Shown one piece after another: positions 9,790-22,600 of a stretch of DNA of 64,000 nt (the first letter of the stretch is position 1; each line of letters starts with the position of its first letter). This DNA comes from Watersipora subatra (lineage: Eukaryota > Bryozoa > Gymnolaemata > Cheilostomatida > Watersiporidae). The position numbers and the translations under genes are program-made. Location of the stretch: positions 36,940,121-37,004,120 of the forward strand of contig NC_088711.1 of assembly GCF_963576615.1 (NCBI RefSeq), in the 5' to 3' direction. Under the pieces are notes generated by a model. That model had not been told where the DNA came from. It did not search any database and saw only the letters and a list, made by a program, of their open reading frames with translations.

Positions 9790-12780
9790 GGTAACAGCCA
9801 TTTTTGATACTTTCACTGACCAGTAGTGATATCTATTTCTGTGCCGTTGGCATTTCTGTTATAGATGGCTGTGGTGTTAGGAAATTCTATTGTTAATAAC
9901 CTCAATGTCCCTAATATTAATACCGTATCCATCCTAGGGCTTAATTGGTGTCAGGCATCTAAATATATTTAGTCTCCCATTGAAACAGTCGGTACAGAGA
10001 AACACATATTCATCCTAATTAGGCCACTAAGGTTCACCACTAAACAGCAGTCTCGAAAGGAAGTGCCTTTCGTAGATAGTAGATACCAATTTATTATCTG
10101 TCAAGCAAATCGTTGAATTTTTCTATAATGAACTACGCTTTCTGGACCTTAAGCCAATACCGTGTAGAATATTCCCCATGAATTTTGAAAAATACAACAA
10201 ACTGACGGCTAGTCGTCCTATTAGGTATGTCAGCTTTTTACCCCGAGTGGAAGGGGAAAATTAAAGGACATGTAGTGCTAAAATACCGCAGAACCTTTGA
10301 ATTTAATATTGCCTATAATTTGCCGACACCAAACTTTGCATAGGTCATCTTCTGGAGATGCAGGAACCGAATGTTTATGGACGGTCGACACCCTACCGCA
10401 GCCACACTCCAAAAATGTAAGGCAAAAATTTTGAGGGTTATGGGTCTCATATAAAAAAATTTGCACTGTCCTAGCACTTCTTGAGTAATGCACTTTATGT
10501 CCTCACTTCACACATTTTGTTGTTCGTGTCTCGCTTTCCCACTTTTTTTTATGCCTCACTGACAAGTTTTATTTTCGAGATAATGTACATTTCCTATATA
10601 GAATTTTGTTGATGCTTTTAGTTTGATGGTGTGATAACACCTGTCGGGAGTATATGTGCTTGGAAGAGAGGTGTAATAGTATGTCAAAGTCAAGAAATAG
10701 ATCATAGCGATAACGCCATTGAATAGAATCAACGAATGTTCATCCTTGACTGCTCACCGACTCACAACTAGAGGTGAAAGTTGTTTATACACTACTGTAT
10801 AGATAACAAAAAATTAAAATAAAGACAAAATTGGAGTAGAGTTTAGCAAATGATTAAAACTTAGCTCTAAATGTGTCTTTAGCAGGCTAAATTCATACAA
10901 GTTAAATTCAAAGTTTATGTTATGTAGCATCACAAAAGTCTAGAGTACCAAACGCATTGCTATCAAATATCTCTTACACCGCTGTTAGCCCCTACATCTG
11001 TTTAGAAGGTAAGAACTCCTACGGTACATAGTAAAGCTACATTTTATTGCAGGTCATAACCACTAAATAAGTATTTGTAACTTTGTGAGCGTAGGTAGTG
11101 AATTACAACAATTAAAAACATGTTTTGTCATCGTAATATCCTGTCTTTAGGTGGTTTTTCATAGCATGGGAACGAATTAATTTGTATTTAGTTAATTTAT
11201 ATAGGAAATAGTGTTTTTGGATACAAGACAATTGACATACGAGCTTAGTCCCAAAACAGTCTCAAAAGTCCTGCATGTCTAGTTACAAGGTAGACCCCTT
11301 CTACACATCATAAACATTGATTCTATACTTTGCTGTGGTTGATCCTGCTGCCTCACTTTAGAGAGGAGTGAATTTGAGTAAAAAAAATCTGCCATTTTAT
11401 TAGTTGCCGAATTTATTTGAGTATCTCCATCTTTGTTGTTTATTTGAAGATTTTAAGAAATTATCTAGTATGTTTCTTACGCTGCTTTTTTAATTTCTTT
11501 AATGTCGGGCATTTTTTAGCAATATTTTAGCTAAGAGAACTTATTAAAACATAATCTCCATTTGCTCTGTTGATTGCTGGGTGTCTACTCAAAGAAATTT
11601 TGTGACTAGATGGGATCCCATGAAAACCTTGATAAAGGTGTGTTTTTGATGAGTTCTTATAGTACACATCAAAATTAACATGTTACAAAATAAATGTATA
11701 CAATAGGTAGCTGTTAAAATGTAAGCTCATGAAACAAAAATATTGTTTATATTGCATACTTGCTTTTTGGTTATAATTTAGGAATGCACACCTTAAAACT
11801 CTCTCTTCTACTCTAAGGTTTATGGGATTTCTGCCGCGATGGATAACTATTCTGCCTATATTTTACTTTCATTGAATATGCGATGAAATGTAATTTGTAA
11901 TGTCTTTATGTGTTATTATGAATCTTTATAAATGTGTATGTATAATATGTGGGATGTAATGAGATATGGTTCTGTTGCAAAATCTGAAACCGACAGAGAT
12001 AATTTATGAAACAAACTACGAAATTCGAGGTGCCCCTGAAAATTCAGCTGCTATGCGCATTGAAAGGTTGTCTGAATGAAGTTGACCTTGAAAGCTTAGA
12101 AAAGCTAATTGTTTTGTTAGCTGTACATCTGACAGTGCGTGTTAATGATTTCATCATGTTGGCATCTTGCTAACAATCAATTGACATCTGTGTGCCTGCC
12201 AGTAAAGTTGCTAATATCAATTAGTAAGTCTTACAAAAGTAAATCTATATTTTTTACTTATTAAATTATAAATATGGCTTGTAGTTATCCTCAAATGTTA
12301 TTAATTGTTATTTACATGTAGTTTTATTGACTTGTTGATGGCGCCTATTTTGTGTTTTTATTTTAGTTGGTTAAATTGAATTTTTGAACATATGAACTTT
12401 TCTATTGTTGTGTAATGAGAATTTTTACATAATTAGCGAGCAGCAGCATTTGTGGTGAAACAATTCCATCAATTCTTGTAAAGCTAAAATATGCTTATAT
12501 GATATATGATTATAATTTCTGCCAAGATTGTTATGTTGACACAGTGTTTTGCTCTCGCAAGAGATAATTGCCTCATAAGCCTAAATGACTCATTTTGTTT
12601 ACTGAAGAAGCTTGTCTGTTGCCTGAACATTTTCAGGGAAGTAGTATCACAACAACATCATAGCAAACCTGCACACTGGATAAAAATGTAGTTTCCTAAC
12701 AATGAATGTTGTTTCCTCCTGTTGATTCAGAGTGTTGCATCATAAAAAGAGTTACCTACAGTGCACTTTTATGTGCCAAG
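9790..12780. other. Three kilobases with no recognised gene
   Basis: AT-rich sequence with only short open frames. No domain signatures, splice-consistent exon chains or clear repeats were identified. Confidence 0.45.
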
Positions 12781-12789
12781 GATAACGAG

Positions 12790-13090
12790 TTGGTTTCAGC
12801 CTCCTGCGGTTGGGTCCAGCTAGTTGTATTTTAGGCTGCGTTCATTGCACTCTGTTAGTTTTGGCAGAGTATTATAAGTTTGTTTCTGTTTCGTCATGTT
12901 GGACCCTGCAGGTTGTATCACAGGAAACATGGAGCACGGCGCACTTTGGTGGTTTCAGCGAAGTGCCAAAGTGGTCTGGCAGAGTGGTCTTTGGTGGTCC
13001 AGCAAAATTGTAGTTCGGGTAGTGCTGGCTGGGTTGAGCGTACTACGCTGGTTTTGGCAGAGTACGAGTTAGTTTTAACTTTTTCCTGTT
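12790..13090. repeat. Degenerate GTTGGTTTCAGC-type minisatellite, block A
   Basis: GAGTTGGTTTCAGC, GGTTGGGTCCAGC, GTTTTGGCAGAGTA and TGCAGGTTGTAT words recur imperfectly. The same words form the denser block B at 14.1 kb, about 1 kb away. Open frames here (67-70 codons) are by-products of the repeat. Confidence 0.6.
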
Positions 13091-14084
13091 GAGTCTGTGG
13101 GTGTGTTTAAAAATTTGGGTTCAGTGCACTCTATTTGCTATAACAGAGTATAGCGACTTGAATCACAAAGCTCAGTGGAAGTTTCTCTTGTAGTGAACCT
13201 AAAAAAATCGCAAATGTTATTCTGGCGAGCATACTATAAAATGAGTGGTGGTCCTGCAAAGGGCCGTGGGGGAGCAACTCCATGAGCATTCATTTCCAAA
13301 GGACAGATGAAAAGACGAGGCGACCAAGCCAATATACACTATATAGAGAAAGGACTTCTGTGACAGAGGTTGACCTAAAAAAGATGACAGACGCCATTTA
13401 TCGAGATTTATAAAAAAAATTGTACACAGTGAACAATCTTTAACGAATTTATTTTCCCTATTCGTATGTTAGAAGAATTTATTTATGGTCATAATTGCTT
13501 GTCAGAATAATCTAAGTGTCTGTTCTAATTAAGTACTAGCTGTTAAAGTCGTTAAGTAATATTTTTCCGTTTTTGTTGTTACTTTTTCTCGAGATAATAT
13601 TTTGTATTTAGCTTTTTTCGTTATCAAGATGTGTCTCACTGTTTCCCAAAAGTATTGTTCCCTACGTAATATATAAAAAATGTTATGGACTTTTTGTTAG
13701 AGTTTAGACTATTTAATATCAATAATCTGTACAATATAATAATAATTTAACAATAATTTTTTTATTGTTACGAATGGGAAAATTTTACAAAGTCAGCAGT
13801 CGGGAAGGTGATGTGATTGGTCAGTTTGAATAATAACTGTTAATCTCTAGGCCATCCGCTTATGTAATATAAATACTGCTGCGACTTTTTAAGCAGGTCA
13901 GCTTGTGTTTTGCACTTGAAAGAGACACATGATATTATTACTATAGGCTAACAAAATCAATTATTCGTTGGAAAAATGTTTTTTCTAATTATTATTAAAA
14001 GACTAACATCAAGCTCAAATAGGATTACAGCCAATAATTAGATGACTAAAGAGTTATTGTTCTTACAAGAGTTGTGTTTCCCTC

Positions 14085-14430
14085 TGTTGGTTTCAGCAGG
14101 TTGTAACGTCCGCAGCGTTGGGTTCAGCGCACTCTATTGGTTTCAGCAAAGCACAATGGAGTTAGTTTCAGCAGAGCACAAGTGAGTTGGTTTCAGCAGA
14201 GCACTAGTGAGTTGGTTTCAGCTCCTTCCTGTTGGGTTCAGCAGGTTGTATTGCAGGCAGCGTTGGGTTCTGTTCACTCCGTTGGTTTTAGCAGGGCACA
14301 AATGTGTTGGTTTCAGCAGGTTGTAACATTGGCAGCGTTGGGTTCAGCACACTCTGTTGGTTTCAACAGAGCCCAAATGAGTTGGTTTCAGCTCTCCCTG
14401 TTGGGTTCAGCAGGTTGTATTTCAGGAAGC
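14085..14430. repeat. GTTGGTTTCAGC minisatellite, block B
   Basis: Repeats of GTTGGTTTCAGCAGAGCAC, GTTGGGTTCAGCAGGTTGTA and GCAGCGTTGGGTTCAGC alternate over about 350 bp. A 141-codon frame (14137-14562) runs through it with low-complexity FQQ/SWF/SAG content and no family resemblance, so it is not called as a gene. Confidence 0.7.
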
Positions 14431-14570
14431 ATTGGATCTAGCGCAGATGCGCCAGAAGTGAGAGTTGTCTCCACCTCACTCCTACAAGTTTTTTCACCCT
14501 CTTGTCCCTTACGTCGTGAGAATATAGTACTACATGTACTTTACATCTATCTGCTATGCTAGTTAAATAC

Positions 14571-16660
14571 CGACTGAACTCGTACACCGACAATCAACCT
14601 CTTGTACTAGGTTACCCTAAACGTTACTATTTACATCTAATAATCCGTAAAATACAACAGCTACCGTATATCACAGTTCAATCTAAAAAGCATTACGAGC
14701 AGCGAAGATGGGTAGAATAGAGTTTTATGCGAGGAGACTAGCGTTATGCAAAACTTTAACGCATCTTGCTTAAAAGAACAAAAGCGTTTTATTTTGATCT
14801 AATTAAATTTGCGCTTCGAAGTTCGTTTGTTGAGTAGGCTCTCCATAAAGACTAATATAGTAACTGTAGTCAGAGTAACGCATGCTCTGATGTCGGAACG
14901 AGTAAAATCATAGAAGAAACATAGTATGAGTTTGAACTTTGAAGTATAAGTTTACTCTATGAGTAAAACGTATATTTAACAGCTTTAGCGCTTTTTTAAA
15001 AGGTAAGCCTATAGATGTAAACTATTGAAGACTTCCCATATTTTTTGTGCCTAAAGCTAACAAATGTTTTCATATTTCCGTTTTCTGCAACAAAGGCTAC
15101 GCATATATCGAGACATCCTGACTTATCCCCTCTGATGTGATTCATAATAGTTCTTACATGTAATAATAAAAAATACTACACCACTCCCTTCATCGTTCTT
15201 CGTTTAATTTGAGACTGTGAGAATTTTGCATGTAAAGTTTATGCCTCAGTAATTGTTCAGCGATGTTAGGATTGACGAGAAAACTTCTTTACAGCAAGCC
15301 AAAGGTATGGCAACATAATGTTCAATAAGATTCATTCGTTGTGCCTCAAGTATCGTACTTATCTGGACAATTTTGTGTAGCTTTGTCGCAAGTTTAGTGT
15401 TCAGAGCTGGTAATAGGATATTAAATTTCACACTACGGTTAATTATCACACTTTTTTAATCTGTAGTCCACGGGTGCAAATTAGTCTGTGTCTTATCTAT
15501 CCACGGATCCGCTTGATTATTTTCTGGTTTGGCATCAACAAATTTTTATACCATGTTTTTGACAAAGTCTGTATGCAATATTCCATAACCATAGTCTTTG
15601 TCAGATTATGGAATGTTGTTATCTTTGGCAAAATTGTTTCTGTAGTGATCTTGCAGTTTCTTTTTGTTAATACCCACTTTGGCATATATGGGTTTCCCAT
15701 AAGTTATCATCATATATGTAAAGGAAAGCAAAAAACTCTTTTTTAAGCATTGTTGGTTGATTCTAGATGTTATTAATGACCAACAATGGTATCTATGGTG
15801 CTTTAACAACTGCTTTAATATCACTGCCACAATCCCTTCCTTTCTAAAATAGTGAGTTCCTACGTTTGTGAAAGAATCATCTAAAATGGTTATCGAATAT
15901 CTGGACTGAAAATCTAGTGATAAATTTTCCCAACTCTGCTCATAAGTAACTTTTAACATTTTGTGAATCTTTCAAAAGCGCAGAAAGTACCAGCAAAGTA
16001 AAAACAAAAGTGCCAGAAGGTTATCTGTGAAAAAAGCACTAAAATAAATTTTCCGCTACTTACCTGTAAATATTTTAAAGATTTTCTTTCATAAAAAAAT
16101 AAAAATTAGCTACTATGTATGTTTTCCAAACATTTCATTGCTACAGTCGGACTATTTTTAGCTGTTCAGTCAATTCTAAGTGTTTGTAAAATATTTCACC
16201 ATTCTTGGGATCTAAATAGTACCGATCATAGGTAATAGCCTAATGATAATGTGCTAATCATTCCTACAGTTTGAAAATATAAATCAACACATAAAAGTAT
16301 GAATAAACTTCAAGATCAACACTCATGGTCTGTCTGTGTTATGTTTTACGTTTATCGAACCCAAAACAACCTAGTTTATTAACTATTTAAGGGTTTTAAC
16401 AAATTTAATTGTTAAATTGTAAAATATGTTTTTAATTAAACTCATATTAAGATTGCATTTACTGATTACATTTTGTTCATTTTTATTATTATATGGAGGA
16501 CGTTTTGATGGATGTGTTTTTGTTTACTGTTGGTTTTTGACCATTAGGTAATTTATGTTGCGTGTAACTGTGAGAGAGATTTATGTTCTCCTGGACTCTA
16601 AGCCTAGTTCAGGGCCGATCCGTTATGAGTTAAAAGTTATAAACATTGTCATTGTATGTA
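14571..16660. other. Presumed upstream region or first intron of LST2
   Basis: No exon encoding the expected short N-terminus of LST2 was recognised. A decayed open frame on the minus strand at 15246-15959 is listed separately. Confidence 0.4.
15246..15959 (-). pseudogene. Possible decayed coding fragment, family unknown
   Basis: On the minus strand one frame runs from 15959 to 15246, interrupted by three stops (the first TAA at 15606-15608). The open pieces are 117 and 67 codons in the same frame, which is long for this AT-rich background. No motif was recognised. It may be an old transposon or pseudogene, or chance. Confidence 0.2.
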
Positions 16661-16666
16661 TTTCAG

Positions 16667-19600
16667 AAAACCGATAGCGCATTACTGGCTCAGTTTTACC
16701 ATGCAGATGTGGATCTCTGCACTGTCGCAGCCGAGTTGGATAGTTTTGATGGCCGCAAGAATCCAGCTCGATGTGCGGCACTCGTTGCTCAATTAAGACA
16801 AGTTGGTTAACTTTAATCGCGTGTATATCACTGATCTTTATACATAACTTTCTTCAGAAGGTCAATGCATAGTTCGATTTAGGTTGATGGTATAAGATAT
16901 TTGTTGTTGTCTGAAATACCTGTCTGATGTGCAGTTAGAAAAATGATGGACAGAATAATTGTTGCCAATGTATTTATGTCTCGCTTTTTACACAGACTTT
17001 AAAACAAGCTTGACAGCTTGTTTTATATTGGTCAATTATAGTTTAGCTCATTATATTTTGATTAATTACAATTTGGTTTATTGTATTATGGTTAATTACA
17101 GTTTTGCTTAACGTGCATTGGCTGATGAAGTTGCACATTGTTGGCACTTTCCACAAGTGCTATTCATTTTATAACAATTGTTACCATGGTTAGAGAGCAG
17201 TAGTGACATAGTGAATGCCTAACCTGCAACCTGTTAGGTTTGAATTTCCAAAAGAGCCACTGGTCGTGACAGGAATGACATTCCCTTAAATTGCCCTTTA
17301 TTGCTCTAGAAGGCCTGATCTACAAACATCAGGTGGAGGTTCAATAAGAGAAATATAAAATAAATTAATAATCAATAAAATGAAGTTTATAGTTACCATA
17401 GAAAGGAGTGAGTGGGAGTGCAGGCTTGGAGACACAGGAAATGGATGATATAAGGTAGAATGGAAAGAGCCACGCTGTTTAATTTACTCTAAGTTAGTCC
17501 AGGTCAAGCTTAGATTCATTTAACTTAACATTTTTTATATTTGATATTTTTACCTTTTTATGAAATCAGCCTTTTCACTCATAAAACTGTGATGCTTCGT
17601 GACACCTCGAATGACGTATGTTGGAAAAGACTTCAGCTATGGAGTCAAATATTAGCTCAAATTTTCCATTGTCTGACCAGCAGTGGCCTGGTAGTCTCTG
17701 ACATGCAAGCATCAGGTCTGGGTTTAATTCCCAAAAGATGCCTCCAGTGGTGACAAAAATGACATCTAACCTTAAATTTCTCTCTGCAACTGGGCATGTC
17801 TCCAGTCGATGAGGCTCACTGGCCACTGGGCTCAAACATGTCCAGCCAAACACACAGAGGCTGTGTTTGTGTAACAATGCCCTTAGAAACACACACAGCC
17901 TCTGCTTGCAGTAAGCTAAACCATAGACCTATTAACTATACAGTATAGTTAATAGGTCTATGAAGCTAAACAGACATCATACTCCATCTTCAAGGGATTG
18001 CTTAAATATATGATATACCATGGTATATTTTTTGAACCATTAAAAATACAAAAGGCACATTCCAACGATAGCAGTGATGAAAGACTCCAAACAAACACTG
18101 ATGCATTGAGTCTAGTGCCGATTGCGTTAAAAGCATGCCTTAAACACATCTGAAAGAACTACTGCCTAGTATAGTTAGGCCATGATAGCTACTTCAAATC
18201 AATTCTACCAAGATTTGTCATCAGTGTTGTTAGGTTGTGTCACTAGGATGATTTTAAGACTTAGGTTGTTGGGAACTCGCAATGCTCAAGTTTTCATTCT
18301 TCTATTGAATATGAGCATTGATATTTATCAAGAACTGAGAAGGTAATTATTGAAACATTGTCAGAATTTCCAATAATCTATCAGGCCTTCTATCTGATGT
18401 CTAATAATCTTACTTGTGCATATGTTGTAACTATATCTTATCTAGCAAACTCATTTTTATTGTTAGCATCTTCCATGATGAGTCATGTTTGACCAATGCT
18501 GTAGTCTGTTTACATTTGATATATCTCGAATCAACTTGCGCAAGCAATTATTTCGAGGAGGCAGTTAACCATGCATTATTATCAGTAACAATACAAACCT
18601 CTATATTCATGTGTTTTACTGTTCAGTATCAGGACCACGTGCTGAGACTCATCCAAAGCATGATGGAAGAGGTAGTCCCTGAGCAGAGGGCATCAAGAGA
18701 CTTCAGGATTAAATACCCAGAAGATCTCATCCAAGATGGTTTGGCTGGTCAGCTATGGTTTGGGGCGGAGGTAAGAGGTATCGCTTTATCAACTAGAACT
18801 AGGTATTGCTTTATGACTGATTATTCCTCAATATCAGGAACATTATATGCCGTTATTCATTCTCTAATACATATTTAGGAATGTAGCCTCAGTGTTCCTG
18901 AGGCTGATTCCTAAAGTTGTGAAACATTCTACAGTAACAGCTTTTATATACAGTGGAACCTCGGTTCTCGAACTCGATTCATTCCAAAAGGTTGGTCGAA
19001 AATCGAGTTGTTCGAGATCCGAAACAGGTTTTCCCATTAGAATTAATATCCTACAGGATTAAATTACTCGCGGAGTTCAATTTTGCGAGAATTGCCTTTT
19101 AATGCATATTCGGGGACTAAATTATTCGCAGATGATCACATTCGCGAATAAACTAATCCGTGAAAGCAGCTAGCAATAGAGCAAAACTTTCACGTGCGTA
19201 TACCACGTGTTTAGGTTTCTATTTAGCTAGGAAATTTATGTCGATTATGCTAAGCTATAAATTTTTGGCTGAATCCAGAGGTTTTCATGAATATTTATCG
19301 ATTTGGAGGCTTTTGGTGAACCAACAACTTGTGGTAAGTTATGAGTTTTTTCAACGTAAAGAACTGCAGGAGAGTTTTTTGCGATGATGACGCCGTGCCG
19401 AATTTCAAATAACGTGTGACAACCTTGAACAATTTTGTAAAGAAGTGTGATGCAGTTACTGTGTGTGATGCAGGCAATGGGCTTAACTGAAAGCCCCGGC
19501 GATGATTTTAAAACAGTTTGGAACTCAGCTACGTTTACTAACTCTGCCTAGCGGTTAGTTTTTAATTTGAGGTAGTAGTTATTCTCCTTTGTGTTAAAAA

Positions 19601-22600
19601 GTAAAACAAATTATTCGCGGATTTTAATAATTCACGGAATTGCCAGTACGCGAATTTGTGAATTAGTAAATCCATCGAATAATTTCATACTGTGGGGTGT
19701 ATGTAAGTTTTAATCCGTTCCAAGTCGATTTAATAACTTCGGTAGAGTATTTTTCAACATTTTACACCATAAACTGTACTGTATACTGCATACTATAAAT
19801 AGAAACGGGTAGATATAGATCGTGTCTAAACTTTTATAAAAGATTTTTTATCTATGATGAAAAAAGAAAACAAAAAGAAAACAAAATCATTTCGTATGTT
19901 TGGGTCTTAAAACATCGAAAACATTAAAGGTTACGATACAATACAGAAATTGATAATGCAACAGCAAAAAAATGCAACAGATCAGTTACATCAAGAATGG
20001 TGTGAAAAAGAAAATAGAAACAGCAATGGCACGTTCACTTCACATCTTTGAAGAAGAATCCTTCTCCAAAACAATTTAGGGTAACTCGACTGGAAGAGTT
20101 GTGTTCCTAGAAAATCTCTTCGATAGAGGCGACGTTCTCTCAAATTTCGCCTTTGTGTATTGAATTAATGACTCGAAACTTTTCCTTTTTTAGACAAAAT
20201 TCCAAAAGTTGCTCATAACAATGTCGTTAAATGTATAAACATGTTGTTTTCGGAGCTGTTCCGAACGTTTAATTCAAATGCCCATGTTCCGGTTTGGTCG
20301 AGAACCGAATTTATGGTCGAGAACCGAGACGAACAAATCTCAAATTTTTTGGTCAAAAACCGAGTTGGTCAACAACCGAAGCGTTCGAGAACCGAGGTTC
20401 CACTGTATTTGATTTTTTCTGATTTTTGTTAGAACTGGGTCTAGATTTCCCTCTCTAATTCTGACCCTTTGTTCTACAGGAAAAGATTTAGCATTTTTCA
20501 AAATTCTAGTGCAGCTAATAATAAGGATTGTGCATGTGTTATTCTTATGGTATTAAAATACGTTTGAAAAAACTAAGTTAATAATTGAAGTATTGAACTT
20601 CTCTGTCTATTTTATTCTTGCAATAGTCGTATCTACGAGTGGTACATAATCGTTATGAATAAATTCCTTTGCGGTGTCTATCATGCTCCTCAGCTAGTTA
20701 AATTGATAGTTAGCGTGATAAATGTAATAATAGTTTATCACATTTTTCCTTGACCTTTGCTTCAGTTCTGCTGCAAATTTGCCAAATGAAAACGTAGAGG
20801 CACTTTATTTTAATTAAAATAAATTCCCATTCGTGCAACTGTGTAGTGTTAAGGATGTTACACAACTTCGCAGTGTTAAGCATGTTGTACATCTGTACAG
20901 TGGTAAGTATGTTGTGTATGCTTTATTCTAAGTAAGGGTGTATTAAAAATAGATTGGCATGAAAAGAAAATAGATGTTTTTCTTTTTTATTCTCAAATAT
21001 TAATTATCTTTATTATAATCTTTGTTTGTATTTTCATTCTGTTTCTGCAGGATATTTTATATATAGCTTCTTCTCGATCAGTGAATGTTCATAAGGGAAC
21101 AGCGGCAGAACACTTTGTTTTAACAATAAACAGAGTACTACTATCCTAGTCGCTGGGAAATCAAAGAGATTTATCTATTACCTCAATTGCTGGGGGTTCA
21201 TGATGGAACAACAGTAGCTTCCTCTAATCTCTGTTACCAATACAACTCGCGTTAACTTTGCCTTGAAAATTTAGTGTGACTTTGCCATAGACATAGAGTT
21301 TAAATCTGCCATAAACATGTAGTGTGGCATTGTGGTAGACATGGAGTGTCACTCTGTGGTAGACATGGAGTGTGACTCCGCTATAGGCATGTAGTGCGAG
21401 TTTGTCATCGACACACGGTGTGACTTTGCAACAGGTATGTTGTACGACTCTGCCATGTACATGTGTGTGACTTCAACATAAAAATTCAGTGTGACTTTGC
21501 CATAGACATGCAGTGTGACTGCCATAGACATGTAGTGTGACTCTACCATAGACATATAGTGTGATTTTGTCATAGACATGTAGTGTAACTTTGCATTATA
21601 TATGCGCTGTGACTTTGACTTAGACATGGAGTGTGACTTTGACATAAACATGTAGTGTGACTTTGCCATAGACATATAGTGTGACTTTGCCATAGACATG
21701 CAGTATGCTTGTGACTGCAATCAGACCTTGCCATAATCACTCTCTACAACATAAGTTTGAGTGTATATTCAGCTCAACTTATGAAGTAATTTCTATCATA
21801 CGACACCTGAAATTTCTCAAAGCATTACAGTTTTGTAAGTGAATGTAAAACGATGGTAAATATAAAAATAAAACATAAAAAATAATAAAACATATAAATT
21901 AGATTGGTATAAACTTATAAACTAAATCTAGTGTAAGTTGGAGTAGGTTACACTGCATGTTTCCTTCACTCACTCTACCATCAGTCGTACACATTGCTGA
22001 GTGTACCCTTTCATTCAAGTGTCTGTTAAATGGGGTGACAATAAAATCTTTTCTTTCACTAATTTATGCTATATTTATTTCGTTTTTGTTAAGTTTTTGT
22101 GCTTCTAAACAAATTAAACCAAAATAAATTGCTCCAGTATGTCGTTCTCTGCTCCTCAGTTTTTAAGGCAGTGTTATTGAAGTACCAACTTTTAATCAGC
22201 CAAAATTTCTGGTGCAAAAAACTGTGCTTCCTTATTACATTAGAGGAAAATTAGGTACCATCATCCGGTTAGGTACCATCATCCGGTTAGGTGCCATCAT
22301 CCGGTTAGGTACCATCATCCGGTTAGGTACCATCATCCGGTTAGGTACCATCATCCGGTTAGGTACCATCATCCGGTTAGGTACTATCATCCGGTTAGGT
22401 GCCATCATCCGGTTAGGTGCATCATCCGGTTAGGTACCATCATCCGGTTAGGTACCATCATCCGGTTAGGGTACCATCATCCGGTTAGGTACCATCATCC
22501 GGTTAGGTACCATCATCCGGTTAGGTACCATCATCCGGTTAGGTACCATCATCCGGTTAGGTGTCATCATCCGGCTAGGTACCATCATCCGGTTAGGTAC

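Noticed and set aside
14137-14562. 141-codon frame as a gene
   Set aside because: Wholly within minisatellite sequence and low in complexity.
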